Position numbers and translations under genes: made by a program
Shown: piece after piece, positions 1 through 13,751 of the stretch
Layout of the letters: each line of letters starts with the position of its first letter
Numbering within the stretch: position 1 is the first letter of the stretch
Notes under the pieces: generated by a model
What the model was told of the DNA's origin: nothing
The model's input: the letters and a program-made list of their open reading frames with translations, nothing else
Database searches by the model: none
Assembly: GCA_949318235.1 (NCBI GenBank)
Contig: OX439128.1
Coordinates: forward strand, 46,961,030-47,025,029
Length of the DNA stretch: 64,000 nucleotides
DNA from: Ecdyonurus torrentis
Lineage: Eukaryota > Arthropoda > Insecta > Ephemeroptera > Heptageniidae
Direction of reading: 5' to 3'

Positions 1-1207
1 TCATATTATTGTAGCTGTTGTATCGCAGTTTCGGCACGCGTCTCAGTTTATCATTTCATATCCATAATAATAATAATATCTTTTAACCAACAATAATAAT
101 TAATAATTAATGTTCATTATCCAAGTAATCAGTATTTTAAATTGAATTTACGATCTTTAATTAAATATATATATGTGTATGTGTACACTTTAGAAATTAT
201 CAGTAAAATTTTACATTTTAAAGGTGATTTTTCTCTTTATCCTTTTCTCATTTTATGTGTTTATTTTACTCTTTTTTACTCCACAAGTTTAAAAATTATT
301 TTCGATATACAATATTTAATAAGTAAATAAATATATAACGATAAAGTATGTTTATGTATAAATATATATAAAACTTTATTAACTATTTTATATCTTTACT
401 TTTAAAACATTTAACATTACTTATAATATTTATAAATAAACATTAGTCTTGGGAAATTATTATTCATTGAATTTTATGCATTATCAAAACTCTTTGGGAA
501 AAAGAAAGAAAAAAAAAGAAAAAGAAAAAAAGGATATAAAACATACTACGACTAAACTTTTATAAAATCGCAAGGGACTTGCATGTTAATAGTTCTACGA
601 TAAACAGAAACCGTAATATAAAGCGACAAAAACACCATATCAAATTATTCAATAGAAATACAAATATTAAAAATGTATGGTTCATATACTTAAAGGTTTA
701 ATAATATATTATGAATAATTTTTAATATCCGCCTTTTATATGAAAGAAGATATCCTGGATGTAGTTTTAATTTTTTCTGTAATAACTTATTACTCATATT
801 TTTGCTTCTTGTAAAAAGCCATGATATTTACAAAAAAAAAAAAAAAAAAAAAGTATAAATTAACGTAAAGCTTATATATTTTTTTCAATGTTTACTACTC
901 TTAATCACTTCACATAAACATTGACTGGGAATAAACTGAAAACCCACGCTGTCTAACCAAGTAAACGAAACCAAAAATAAAAGTTTAAAAAAAAAAAAGT
1001 CTAGGAACGTGCTTTGCGTTTTCATCACACAAAAGAACTTTGTTTTGAGAAACTTATTAGAGCGCTTTACATTTAAATAACAACAACAAGACATTTTTAC
1101 TTTATTCTTACTATTTTTATATTATTGTGTTCTTTATTGTAATATATTTGTTAGCATCCTTTATTGAAACAATGTTACTAAATTTGTTTTCTTTCTTTTA
1201 AGCAAAT

Positions 1208-1275
<68 letters not shown>

Positions 1276-1333
1276 CAAAATAGAATATTACTCTCACGGT
1301 GGTTTTTGTTGCCAAAATATTCCATATTATATA

Positions 1334-1389
<56 letters not shown>

Positions 1390-2227
1390 AAACAATATTA
1401 TATAACATTCTACTAAATCTGTTTCATTACAATTTAATAGAGTCCACTTTTAACCCCTTTCTATTAGTATGATAGCAATTTTCATTCATGAAGAAGCCAT
1501 CAAGTTAATTGAAACACGAGCTTCGGAAGCCGCTAAGTTCACGGATGCCGGCAGCGGCAGTAGTAACACTTGCTAAAAGTGTAGCGAAGATTGATGAGTT
1601 GCTTTATACACTAACTTATACAATAATATTGAATGTTATCTTTGGAACCTTTTCTTGTTTATATTAATTTTTCTTCTATAAAATATTAAAAAAAAAAAGG
1701 GTTATTTTAAATCACGAAAAACATTAACATTTTGTAGGACTGATAAGTATTATACGCGCTGTAGAAATATTAAGTAGGGATGGACTAATTTGTATATTTA
1801 AATATTCCTGTCACAAAATAAATTCATATATTTTTTTGATTCATAACCATACTTTATTAAAAATCACGTACTTGTTTTATGTTCGACTTTTTAAAACAAA
1901 GTCACATCAATGACACGCAAGGATATATTCTTCGTTATTTGAAAAGAGTAATAAAAATGCAACGACTACTGCTGTTGTTGTTATATAAACTGTTGCTTAC
2001 TTTCCCTTTTCTCCAAACTACAAATCTACTTCTTAAATTGCTTTGCGTGCAAAATAAAATAAAAATAAAAAAAGAAGAAGACAATAAAAACTGTAACATA
2101 TAAAACAAAAAACTCATTTACTTTTATATAAAAAACGTTTATGACTAAAATGTTTGAATATTTACACTAAGAAATTTTTATATTAAATATTGATGATTTA
2201 TAGAAGGAAAAAAAGTGTTTTTCTTAC
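1..2227. other. Non-coding stretch, probably Moody-type gene intron 1
   Basis: No exon of a recognisable protein was found on either strand. The stretch is AT-rich with TA microsatellites at about 1213-1271 and 1337-1388 and several poly-A/poly-T runs. Because the Moody-type exon on the minus strand ends with a donor site at 2227, this DNA is most simply the start of that gene's first coding intron. The next exon, expected to continue with VRN and the end of TM1, was not seen here. Confidence 0.5.
1213..1388. repeat. Two (TA)n microsatellites
   Basis: Two long pure TA tracts (about 1213-1271 and 1337-1388) are separated by about 65 bp of unique sequence. Open frames running through them are repeat artefacts. 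Confidence 0.95.
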
Positions 2228-2443
2228 CTTTTTGCATCTTAGAAGTGCAATAATGGTGATCAAATTTCCAGGAATTCCAAGTAGAATAAATAATATACAG
2301 CATGCAACAGCAAAGTTTAATAATATAGGTGAATAACCAATAAATAAGTTTTCAGAATCTAAATCCTGATCGTCATCATTAGTAAAATTATTTAATAATA
2401 ATTGTGTTGCCTGAGTGGCAGTTTTTAAATCGTAAGTGTCCAT
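2228..2443 (-). CDS. Moody-type G protein-coupled receptor, first coding exon (partial gene)
   Basis: This exon encodes the first 72 residues of a class A (rhodopsin-like) GPCR. It starts at an ATG at 2443 (MDTYDL...) and ends after RCKK at a GTAAGA donor (2227-2222 on the minus strand). The N-terminus is acidic with an N-glycosylation site (NFT). It leads into TM1, whose LGIPGNLITIIALLRCKK stretch carries the GN..TI.AL.RC signature shared by the Moody/Tre1 receptors. In Drosophila, Moody acts in surface glia in blood-brain-barrier formation. The start was chosen because the upstream in-frame codon at 2449 is GTG. Later exons lie beyond the left edge. It is divergently oriented to the Tre1-type gene at 27-31.7 kb. 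Family assignment is good; Moody rather than Tre1 is inferred from this exon alone. Confidence 0.75.
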
Positions 2444-2449
2444 TGTCAC

Positions 2450-2880
2450 TTCTGCAACAAGTGTTTTGTAATATCAGGGCAAACACGACATCACGGGAAG
2501 TATAAAGTCGTGTGTGATACACACAAGGGCAGCTATAGGCAAAGTAAGCACCACTTTAATCTGTATACTTGGTCTCGCTTCCCTCTCGCGAACGAGATAA
2601 GAATAATGAGAGTGTGAGTGAAAGAGAGAGACGGAGAGAGTGAGAGACGAACTTGCTTCTCGTCGTGACGAGCGGCGCTTACTAACTGAACTTATACTCA
2701 CTCGCGGACAAACACACCACTACTCTGCTCTCTCGTATAAAACTTTGGCTCACGGCGCAATCGCTCTTACTCTCTCCGTCGTCATCGTCGTTTTGTGAAT
2801 ATGTATGTAAAATATTATTATATATGTACGCGTGCGTATATTTTCCCGCAAAGTGAACCGCTTTATAACCCACTTAGTAA
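2450..2880 (-). promoter_or_regulatory. Putative 5'UTR/promoter of Moody-type gene
   Basis: This block immediately 5' of the Moody-type ATG is clearly richer in G+C and CpG than its surroundings and contains GA-rich stretches (around 2620-2650). That composition is typical of a first exon or promoter in this window. No TATA box or start site is certain. Confidence 0.4.
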
Positions 2881-4733
2881 AAAAAAGTGATACCACAACA
2901 CAAAATTAAAAAAAAGTTATATAATAATTATTATATTTTTAATAAGTTACTTTAAAAAATTGTAGAAATATAGTTGTTTTTTACTATCCCCAAATAACCA
3001 AGAAATTGATTTAAATTTTTGATTGGAATGGAAATTATGTTTAGCTTCTAAAGTTCAGTTTTTGTCAATTTGAATAATAATTTGAATTTTAAATAATTTT
3101 GACACTTTGAATAAAATCTGTAATATAGAACACAGATCATTACGTATTTTTGCTCACTATATTATGATTATATTATATTATATTATTATATTATTTTCCT
3201 ATTTCAAATATACCTACGGATTACTAACAATCTCTCAAATTTAATTATTAATTAAAAACAGCTCTTTTAACAATCACTATATTCGTCATTTTAATCAAAT
3301 TTTTAGTAAAAGTTTTATATCATTCCTTTTTATATTCTTTTTTTTCCCAGTTCATTTAAAAACATTAGTCATAAAATTCATAAACTAATATAATAACCCA
3401 AAGAAAGTTTGATATAAATGTGGGTTATTTTTAGAATGAAACTATATACGTAAGTTGAATATTTGAAAAGTTCTTTGGCATTTGACATTCTTGTACAACA
3501 GTAAAGTTAAATCTTTCTTCAAGTTTTTACACAGAATAAAATTCATTCCCTTAAAGTAAAACAAATTTTCTTATATATATTTATATATATATAAAAGAAA
3601 ACCACTCCAAAGATATATTCTTAGATTGAAAAAAAAAAAAAAAAAAAGTAACAAATAAAAGTTTCTACAGAATAATCAGATACTTCATTTTATACTTTCA
3701 ATTGTTTGAAATGTATCAAGATCAGCAATTTCGTGTTATTTACGTACTTCAATTTTGAGAAGCTCTATACTTTGTTAAATGTGCCCTAAGTAAAACGTGC
3801 AATTTGTAAATAAGGTTCCTGCGCACTGATTCCGATTTATACTTCCTTGAAACTAAAGCGCCCGAAGGTTAGGCTTATATGTCGTAGTGTTGCGCAGGAA
3901 AAGTTGCATACCCAGCTAGGCGCGCTACGTAAAGTATCTTCTATTGTGTCAGTGCAAATTTTATTGTTTTTTTATGTGTTTTACAAATCAAAAGAGTATT
4001 TTATTTTACAGAGTTATATTTTATATTGTATTTTTATTATAATATTCAACGTACTCATGATACTAACAAAAGGGGTCGAAATTAAAGTTACAGTGATATT
4101 TTATTCTCAATCCTGTTTGTAATATTGCCACGAAAACAATTTTTTAACGTAATATGATATGAATTACTGATAAACTTTATAAGTGTTACGTATTCATCTC
4201 CAAAAATTTGCACGTATATAATAATAAATATTAAAAATAAGATTTGAAATTTTATAAAGTATAATTAAATCTTATTTTCAAAAATGTATCAATTATTTAT
4301 TATTCAGCATGACAACATATTCAATAATAATAAGAAAGCTGTTTGATGACCTTATAAATTAATAACAGTATAATAAGAATTGTATTAATTAGATATTAAA
4401 TTAACAAACACTTTGTAAACTAACATCAGAAAGTAAATTATAATAATAAATAATAATGGTTTATCGTGATTTAAAATTGCATAATTTATGACGTCAATGA
4501 GTCTTCAAAACTCCAATTATTGAAAATTGTTTTGACCTTATATACATGATTGTCTTCTTGCTTATAATCTTACGATAATAACAGTTATTAATAAATTGCA
4601 TTGCAATAATTCTTGTTGATGTTAGAACAAGTATACAAGGAGCCAACATTGCATTCATTCGTTTTCAATTAATATATTATTATATAGGTTTCATATTTTA
4701 TATGAATGGACAAAAATAAATACTTAAAAGCGT

Positions 4734-5034
4734 AGAACACCTTTGAATAAAAAAAAAACATGTATAATATCCTAACTTACCTAAATATCAACTTTGATTT
4801 GGCCGGAGTCATTGATTTCTAATTTATTTTCCATGTACAAAAAGGCAGCTGAGGGTTTTTGACGTCACAACTCATTAGTCCATGCACGTGGAAACAGGCG
4901 ACCTGTGACGTCAGAAACCCGCAGCTGCTATTTTGAAAATGGGAAATAAATTAGAAATCAATGACTCCGGCCAAATGAACGTTGATATTTAGGTATGTTA
5001 GGATACTAGACATGTTTTTTGTTCAACGTGTTCT
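4734..5034. mobile_element. Foldback (palindromic) MITE-like element
   Basis: The first half is repeated in inverted order in the second half. The segment running from AGAACAC through the cctaacttacctaaatatca block to the ggccggagtcattgatttc block reappears as its reverse complement, centred near 4884 on a GACGTCAC / GTGACGTC pair. The whole can form a hairpin of about 300 bp. There is no coding capacity, so it is most likely a non-autonomous foldback element. Confidence 0.7.
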
Positions 5035-6002
5035 AATAATTAAATGCTAGCCTATTTGTAGCCACATTTATGCTATACTAACATAAATGCTGCATGAATT
5101 ACGTAATTTATTCTTTCCATGTGTATGGTATTAAATATTAGATTATAATTGCCAACGTGAAACAAAATTGTTCTATTTCTAAATAAAATTAAAATTGAAG
5201 TAAACTTAAGGGTTGTATTTAGAGGGCTTGTATCTTAAAATCTAAAAAAAAAAAAAGCTTTGAAACTTTATGATGTCATTTGAAAGTAAATAGCAAAAGC
5301 TATCTATGATAAAATTTTCAGAACCTGTGACCATCACATAAAAGAGAAAATAATTATTAAAATTAACATGTGTTCTTATGGGACTAAAACTTCAAAAAAT
5401 CATAATCTAAAGTCTAGCATGGTGACCCCTCCCCCCCCCCCCCCCTCAATTTTTTTACATTTTTGAAGATAGCTTATTCTAATGTATCCCAATATGCAAC
5501 ATTTCAAAATTTTCTTCCTTTACAATTCTTTAGTCAATTCCCGCAGTAGCTGATTCCCCCACCTTAATAAAAATTAATGATTTTCCAATCGTCATTAAAT
5601 ATAAATATATATAATATTTTTAATATTCAATTTATTACTATCAAGGAACACAGTGAAACTGTGCACATCTACATTTCTATTTGCTTTCCTAATTGAGAGT
5701 GCCTAATTAGCATAATATCAATATTTAGATTCAAAGCAGCATATTTTAGGTAATATACCTTGTAATATTATGATAACTGTTCGTGACCTTTGACGCAAAC
5801 TTTGCCTTTAATAAATTTAAAGGAAAAACATTGAAAGTGAATAATTTTGTATAATGTTTCAAACACAATTATATTGCCCGATTGTGGAAATTCATGAGGC
5901 TAGATAAATTATTTGTTTGAATCCAAAAAGTATTATATTGTAACACCTTATGTTTCGAATTATCTCTTTCTCCTTTATTAAAATAGCAGATTGTTCAGAG
6001 AG

Positions 6003-6003
<1 letters not shown>

Positions 6004-6052
<49 letters not shown>

Positions 6053-6053
6053 A
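6004..6053. repeat. (TTG)n microsatellite
   Basis: An uninterrupted trinucleotide tract of about 17 units. The polyvaline and polyasparagine frames across it are artefacts. Confidence 0.95.
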
Positions 6054-9000
6054 GGGATTATTAATGAAAAAAATGCGCGTGGTATCTTTATAAAACGTAT
6101 TTTCCATAAGATAGACAAAATAGTATACTATCGCACTACGTACGTACACTTAGATAGAATTAAGAAGATTTTTATTTAATTATTTGTTTATATGCTCGTA
6201 AGAAATTTAGCTGGGATTTCAAGAATGATTTCCATTGATTTAAATATTAATATTCAATAAAAAAAACTTATACTATCTAAACAATCCTATTTAAAAAGTT
6301 TAGTAATATTTATTAATTTATAATGGATTTAAATTGTCATTTTTAATTGCCAGTAGGCGTGTGATTATAATTAATTAACATAATTAAATTTAAGAATAAT
6401 GCTCGAGGACGCTACATATTTTATGTCTCGTACTATGCGGAGCCACCACTAGATGGGGAAAGAATGCAGGCAAGCGCATAGCATTATATAATCAAATCGG
6501 CACATTGAACACGCGTCGAGTATTATACGTATTACATTATAATATCTGAAACAATAATAGGTACTGATTTTATTAAATTTTAATTAGAATGATAATTACC
6601 ACTGTGGAGGTGTTTAATGTTTAGGGTAATATTTTAAACATTATACATATTCATTATAAATGCAAATCATACATTAAATTCTAGAGCTGTGGGAAAAAGT
6701 TTTAAATTGGAATTGGTTTCGAGTCTATTGATGAATCGGTTTGGGTATGTAAGGAAATTGACAAAAAAAAAATTGTAATAAAAAAAAATGAAATAAAATA
6801 TAAAGATTTTTTTATCAAAAAATAAGCAATTACTTTCATGTTGCACAATATAAATGAAATATTCCCTGGATTTAAAATTACGACTTTCAGTTTTTATCAC
6901 TTTAATCATATTTTTTAATTAATTCATGACAATATGAAAAGTAATAAAAAATATTGTTTATAATTAAACCTTTAGAAAGACTAATATCAGTGAAAAAAAT
7001 TATTGTTTTTTGAAATAACATATTTTTATTCCAATAAAAATTGTTCAAAATGAGAAATAAGCGCGGATTTGAAAAATAAAAAATAAAAACGTACGGTTTG
7101 TGCAATTATTTGAACCAGAACATTAAAATTGTTTGATTCAACAATTTTTGGGGTGGGGGGAGTAAAAATGTTTGAAACCAGTTTGAAGAATTTGATAGTT
7201 TTCCGCAACTCTAAAAATGTTAAAATTTATATAATATAGGCTTAAATTCTCTTATATTAACTGTTTTTTTAAGTTCTTTTCATACAAATTTGCTGATAAA
7301 ACACAGTAATTTATTACTGTAGAATATACTCTGATTAATTTAAAATTTTACAAGTACTTGCAAATATATAAACTTGCAATAAATTTAGTATTTTAATAGT
7401 AGCAAAAAAAAAGAGGTAAGTATCATGACACCATAATCCCTTTCGGGGCAGGCTAGGACAAATCCTTTCCAGTAAGGGGACTTACAATGAACTGCAGCTT
7501 GCTTGTGTGTGTTGTAGTAGCAAATAACTAATATATATTTACAATATTTAGATGATAATATATATCTTATATACATACTTTATCTGTGCTCATAAATCAG
7601 TATTGGCTTTGCTAAGCATAAAAATGTCCACCTTCCCCTGAATTTAGCACACTCCTTATATTAATTATCATGAATTCTGTTAACATTAATTTTCAAAGTT
7701 TATCTTTCGTTAAAATTAGGTAAAAAAATTTGTCAAATGGCATGTTTTACGCTATAACACTTATAAATTATAAAATAACAATAGTATAAGAATAATGTGA
7801 GTGGGTGAAACATTATACGAAGCAGTTTTTTTATAGTATACCAAAAAAAAAAAAAAAAAAAAAAAAAAGGTCTTGTTGTTTTAATATATTATTACATGAT
7901 GCAACTAAACAGTCTGTTTTTACTTTCCATGCAACATCAATGCCCTATATATAAATATATTATATTTTTCTTTCTGATAGCTATAAATGTGTTATAGCTT
8001 GCCTGCTTTGTTGAACGGGCGATGTGGCAAATAAGGATGTGGGATTTCTGCGTTTAGCGAGGGACATGACTTCGTTCCCCTAGCTCGCGATGTCACTCGC
8101 TTATATATATAATACAGATTTTCAACATTTAGTTTGATGTCCCGCTCTACCTTTCAATTGATCATGAGTAGGTTCATGAAAGTATAGTATACAGTAATCA
8201 CTAATCAGTGGCCTTTCCACGTCTGAGGATCTAGAAGTCAAATTTTGTTTGCAATTATTTACAAAATTAAAGGCTTACATCTTGTGAATATTATATATAT
8301 ATATATTCATATTTCTCATGAATACAGTATAATAATGGTATTATTGAAAAAATAATTAATTCAAGTTTAGTTTTCAAATTAACTTTTGATTGCTTATTTT
8401 GTTATAATAATGCAAACATAACTCATAAAATTTAACAAGCAACGATGCTAGTCATTCAGTTATATATAGACAATACTTCATTAATGCATATTAAGTGCTT
8501 TATATTCGTATATAATGAAGATCGTGTGATTGATTTCTTCCTCTTTATCATTTTATATATTTCTTCATTGTTCTTTTGCTAAAATTTGCTTACTATAATG
8601 ACAAACCACTAAATCATCTACAAAAGGATTTGAGGACCTAAGTTCGGATGTTTACAACCTAGAAAATCTCCCGACAAAGATTTGTCTGTCTGAGATTACG
8701 TTGTATGTATTATTCATACACACTTTTTGAAGTAAACAGAAAAATATACAGGAGAGCGTCGGTTTAGATTGTGGTATTGTAAGTTATCTTTCTTTATGCT
8801 GTTGTCCGGCCTCAACATTTAATTATGTGGAAGCGACGACCACTTCCGAAATAAAGGGGGAAAAAACTGTGCTTTATGATTTCCAGGTTCCGATATATGC
8901 CATGATATGAGGAAGTACAGTAAATAGGTAATATGGTAAACAATAAAATGTTACAAACATTATTACGTCAATTTGTCTTCAATTATGATACAATTTTATT

Positions 9001-10702
9001 ACATATGAATATAATTTCTCCATATTGTTCTACTTACATTTTCTAAATAAAATAAGGAAGTATTGAAGGAGATAACATTTCAATTCAAATAATAGAAAAA
9101 AACAGTTTTTTTATACGTGACATAAATGAAATTAATTTATTCAACAATTTTATTAAAGTTTACTAATAAAACTGTGATTTCATGATATTGTTTCTAGCTT
9201 TGACTCTCAAATAGTAAATATTTTCTAAGATCTTTATTTTTTTATGCAGAAAACTGACACTAAATCTGAAAAAATCTTTATTGTGTGACGTCAGTAATGT
9301 TGTGTCTGAGCTGATGTGGGATTATTATGAGAGAGAGAGAGAGAGAGAGACGCGAAGCCAGAGTAGAATTTGCATGTGTGTTATTTTGTCGCAGCTGCCA
9401 CTCTCACACTCACTCGACGTTGAATCTTATGTAATGACAAATACTAATCATGACATTCATGACTGCAATAAGGGTACTTGGTTGTTGTAACTATGGTATT
9501 ATTTTAACAATTGCTTTGTTGCTATAATTAGCATCATATCCAAATTTTTAAAGAGACGGAAGTTACTTTATTATGTTTATTATATTATTATATTTATTAT
9601 AAATAGTTATCTTTTGATTTGAAGTAACAAATTTATCTATTTTTTAATATGTCTTCCCTTCACATTGGTGGTTGTGATGACGTGTATAGAAATCGAAAAT
9701 ATATCAATATTTTCACAAGGAACTGTCATATTTCGCATAAATTATAATGTGGCAAGGAAGTAATAACATATTTAACATTTTCAGTTACAGTTTACGATTT
9801 TATATAATATTATCGTAATGAAGCGACAAATTAATTCCACATAAAGTATAAAAAAACAAAAAAACATTGAAATAGCTATATGAATGCATAGGGTTATTTT
9901 TGCAAGAAAAACAAAATAAATAAATAATAAACAAATTTTATAGTAAAAGCTACAGCCTACACAATTTATATAATATACGATTCATTTTATTTCTTTTAAC
10001 ACAATAACTGAAGGGAGATAAACTGAAAATAATGCTGCATCACATTAACAATTAGATACCCTATTTTCTCTCTTGTCATTTTCACTCGAACTCGAGTCAA
10101 GCCAATTATGGTCATATAGAGTAGAGAAAATAAGTAAATTAAAGGATATTTTCATTTACTTCTCCAAATTAACACGAGGGTTGGATGACAATGTAATATA
10201 GACGGGTGTATTGTCATGGTTTCAATGAAGGGGTGGGTGTGGATGCTTGTTGTTTAGTGATTTAATTGAAAGTGGGAAGTAACGCGGGGGATGTCCACCA
10301 ACGAATCTTCTTTTGCGGACTTTGAATTATGGATTTAGAATAGAATAAATCATTTAAATTGAGATTGAGCGATACAAAATTACCAAAATAAAAAGTATAG
10401 CACTCTTATTAACAACTTTAAAAATAGAAAACTTAAAAATAAACAGAATTTATTGTGCATGATAAGCATTGCTATTAAAATGAATTACTAAAATTTATAA
10501 TGTTATGAAAATTTTCATTTTGCTGTCAAATAATATTATTAAGCGTGGGAATTACAGAAAATTTATTTTTATTGAATGTTATACATTAAATATAACAACA
10601 CTCGTAACTATTGTACATTTGAATAATAATAATAAAAAACACGACTGGTCAATTATTTGAATTTGTTAACAACATTTATAGTTTTATTGTGTGCGATGTC
10701 TA

Positions 10703-10705
<3 letters not shown>

Positions 10706-10760
<55 letters not shown>

Positions 10761-11038
10761 TGTTGTAGTCCTAAAGATTTACGAAACAGGGCGCTCTATT
10801 TTATCCACATGAGGGGCCGAAGGCCCCCGTTTGCCCGCCGCAGGCGCGAAATTTTTGAGTGCCACGCCCATTTTTACGGGAAAAAAAGAAGAAAAAACCA
10901 ACAAACAAACAACAACAACAACAAACAAACAAAAAGTATTTTCAATTCATTAATTGGCATTTTGTACCTAAATTTTATTAATAATAAATGAAAAGCGTTG
11001 CACTAGTTACAACTTAAAAATAATTTTGTAGCCTATAA

Positions 11039-11099
<61 letters not shown>

Positions 11100-11110
11100 G
11101 ACACCGTCCC
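10706..11110. repeat. (TA)n tract, G+C-rich fragment and (CT)n tract
   Basis: TA repeats (about 10706-10757) precede a G+C-rich patch at about 10790-10880 containing gccgcaggcgcgaaat, followed by a CT tract (about 11041-11097). The patch shares its gcaggcg/cgaaattt motif with the element at 42-44 kb, so it is probably an old copy end of the same family. Confidence 0.6.
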
Positions 11111-11711
11111 ACTGCGGTCCCATACGACTACAGCCCTAATATGTATTAATTTGCTACCAATTATAAACTGGCTTATAAGAACTTATTATTATTAAAATAT
11201 AGCTTATGCTAACAATAATTTATTATTTTTATTTACTTACCGGTGTAATCAACTTGGATGCCACTTTACTAAAGATAGTGCATATAGGGTCACTAAATTG
11301 AAGAAATTAAACTGACGATCTTGAGAACCTCTAGTCCGTAGCATATTATTATTATTTTTTTCTTTGTGCATTAAACTATTTATCACTGATTCTTATTTTG
11401 AATGACTGATTGAAAACTCTATAACACTATGCATCACTAAAAAACTTACTGCCATTTATAAAATAGCAAGAAGCGGTCACCTAGAGAATTGTACTCCTAC
11501 TGCGAGAAACACCTGATTTTTTGTACCTATTTAAAAAAAAAAAAAGCAAAAATTATAACCCCTTCGTACTTTTCTCCCTCACTTTTTTTAGGGGAAGCAT
11601 GTTGCTTAGAAGTTATTTCTATATATTATATATTTTAACAATTAGGAGAGAGAGAGAGAGAGAGAAATTTGAAGCTTGACTCCGCCAATAATACTTAGTG
11701 GCCTGTCAGTG

Positions 11712-11742
<31 letters not shown>

Positions 11743-12099
11743 AAAAAAGTCGATTTAGAGGGATTAACGTATACACCTGAATGTCCCAGGAAATTGCGCT
11801 CATATGCACAATTATAATTTGACAATGCTTAAAATAGCTACTAAATAAAAACTCTACCTAAGTGGTTACCATGTATGAACATGTTTCTGTCTATTTTCTT
11901 AACTTACCTCGGTTTTTCTATTCTTTCATTCATATTATTTGCTAAAAATGTAATGTGCATTTCCTTGTCAGATTACTAAAATTATTTTACTTGTACTTTT
12001 TGCAATTTTGCACTCAAAAGTATAAATTTTACAGAAATTTGCAGTGTATTTGTCGTACGTAAACCTTATTAAGCGCCTTATAGCGCCTTTTTCAATTCT

Positions 12100-12176
12100 C
12101 ACGAAGCAGGGCGCAAAGCATGCAAAGTTTCACGAGCCAGGGCGGCGCCCTGGCGCGCCCTGCCTCCACTACACCC

Positions 12177-12213
<37 letters not shown>
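12100..12213. repeat. G+C-rich repeat fragment followed by (TA)n
   Basis: A short G+C-rich patch (gggcggcgccctggcgcgccctg) ends in cacccctgata and then runs into a TA tract. It resembles a terminus of the 42-44 kb type of repeat. No protein is encoded. Confidence 0.45.
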
Positions 12214-12215
<2 letters not shown>

Positions 12216-12534
12216 CAGACATAAAGGTTACATGAAGATAAGTCAAGTAGACCAAAGCAAGCTTAATAAAACTCAAGATTGTACTTGAAGAAAATTTCCA
12301 GATAATTCTATATTTGTAGTGAATCGAGATTTTCTTATGTTTAAAAATACCAAAGTTATCATTTTTTGAATTCAACTTATGAAAATTAGGCTTTCTTTTA
12401 GTTATAAAAGGTAGCTTTTACTGTGTGCGAAATAAAAAATATTGTACACCACACATGTACTGTATGTTAGGTAAAAAGTGAGAATTTATAATGGCATATT
12501 CAACGATATTTGTGTCACTTTATACCAAACAGAC

Positions 12535-12892
12535 AGTACAGCAAGTTTGATTAAAAATGGGACACAAAGGATTTTACGTATTTTTACCTGCGAGCACCAA
12601 TACGAGCACCAATGCTGCACTTCTCCGCTGACTTCTATCAAAGCAAACCAAAATATGCTCGCCCACACATTGTCCCTTCTCTCTAGTTTGCATGATTTTT
12701 ACTCATCGCTTAGACAACTCGTTTTCTGTCTTGACCAATTCAATCATCAACATGATAGAAGTCAAGCAAAAGGTGGAGAAGTGTAGCACTCAGTGAACAC
12801 CTCTGTTATTGTTATTCATTGATTCGTATTGGTGCTCAGATAAAAGTACGTAAAATCCTTTGTGTCCCATTTTTAATAAAACTTGCTGTACT
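12535..12892. mobile_element. Foldback element with imperfect inverted arms
   Basis: The left arm (from agtacagcaagtttgatt through gggacacaaaggatttta) recurs inverted at 12845-12892, with a few mismatches and indels. Inner segments around gcaccaat and cttctatc also pair. This explains the 102-codon open frame over it, which has no recognisable domain. Confidence 0.7.
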
Positions 12893-13673
12893 TTACATAA
12901 ATATACTTTACTTTACTTTATATGCATATACTTTACTTGGTACTGTATACTGTATACCTGCGAGATTTGATGAATGTTCGATTGTTCTTAAATACTCATG
13001 TATTTAATCGAGAGCACTGCTATTTGAAATGGGCGATATGTGTGGGCGATAATGCAAACTAAAATTCTCCTGGCTATAGGCTACGTTTTAAAAATATCTT
13101 GATATAATTATCTCCAAGAAAAATTAACGTCTTGCACTTGTATTATTAATTCAATTATTGATTAAAGCTATAAAAGAATGCTTTCAGATTTCAGTTTTAA
13201 TAAATGAATATTGAGTATTTTATAAGGAAACTCTTATTTTATACTATATATGAACTATAATAAGACTTAACTTTTGTGTAAATATAAATTTAGTACGCCT
13301 TCGACAATACCGCATATAGTGGGTAGTTAACTATTTTGCATATAATTACTTGAAGTTGTATACTTAAAGAAAACATAACGAAGTGTCAATTCACTTCTAA
13401 CAGTGTTTGTAAGGTGTGGTGAAAAGATGTTTAAGTTTGTTTTTTTGTCACTTGTAGAAATGTGAGATTGAGTTTATTATTGTGGTCCGTGTCCGTGGAT
13501 CTCGTCTTGTCCATCAGCCCACATACCCGGCAGCTGCGTGCAGGCACGCGCACGCAATGAGCATCTCAATTACTTCAAGGTCGATTACAACATCAAACCC
13601 GATATCAAAATGCAAATAATCAAAACAAATGATTTTTTAAACCACTTTAATTCAAAATAAGACTGATATATAT

Positions 13674-13687
13674 TTTTGTACGTATTG

Positions 13688-13751
<64 letters not shown>

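Noticed and set aside
12478..12786. 102-codon open frame
   Set aside because: It lies within a foldback element and shows no domain.
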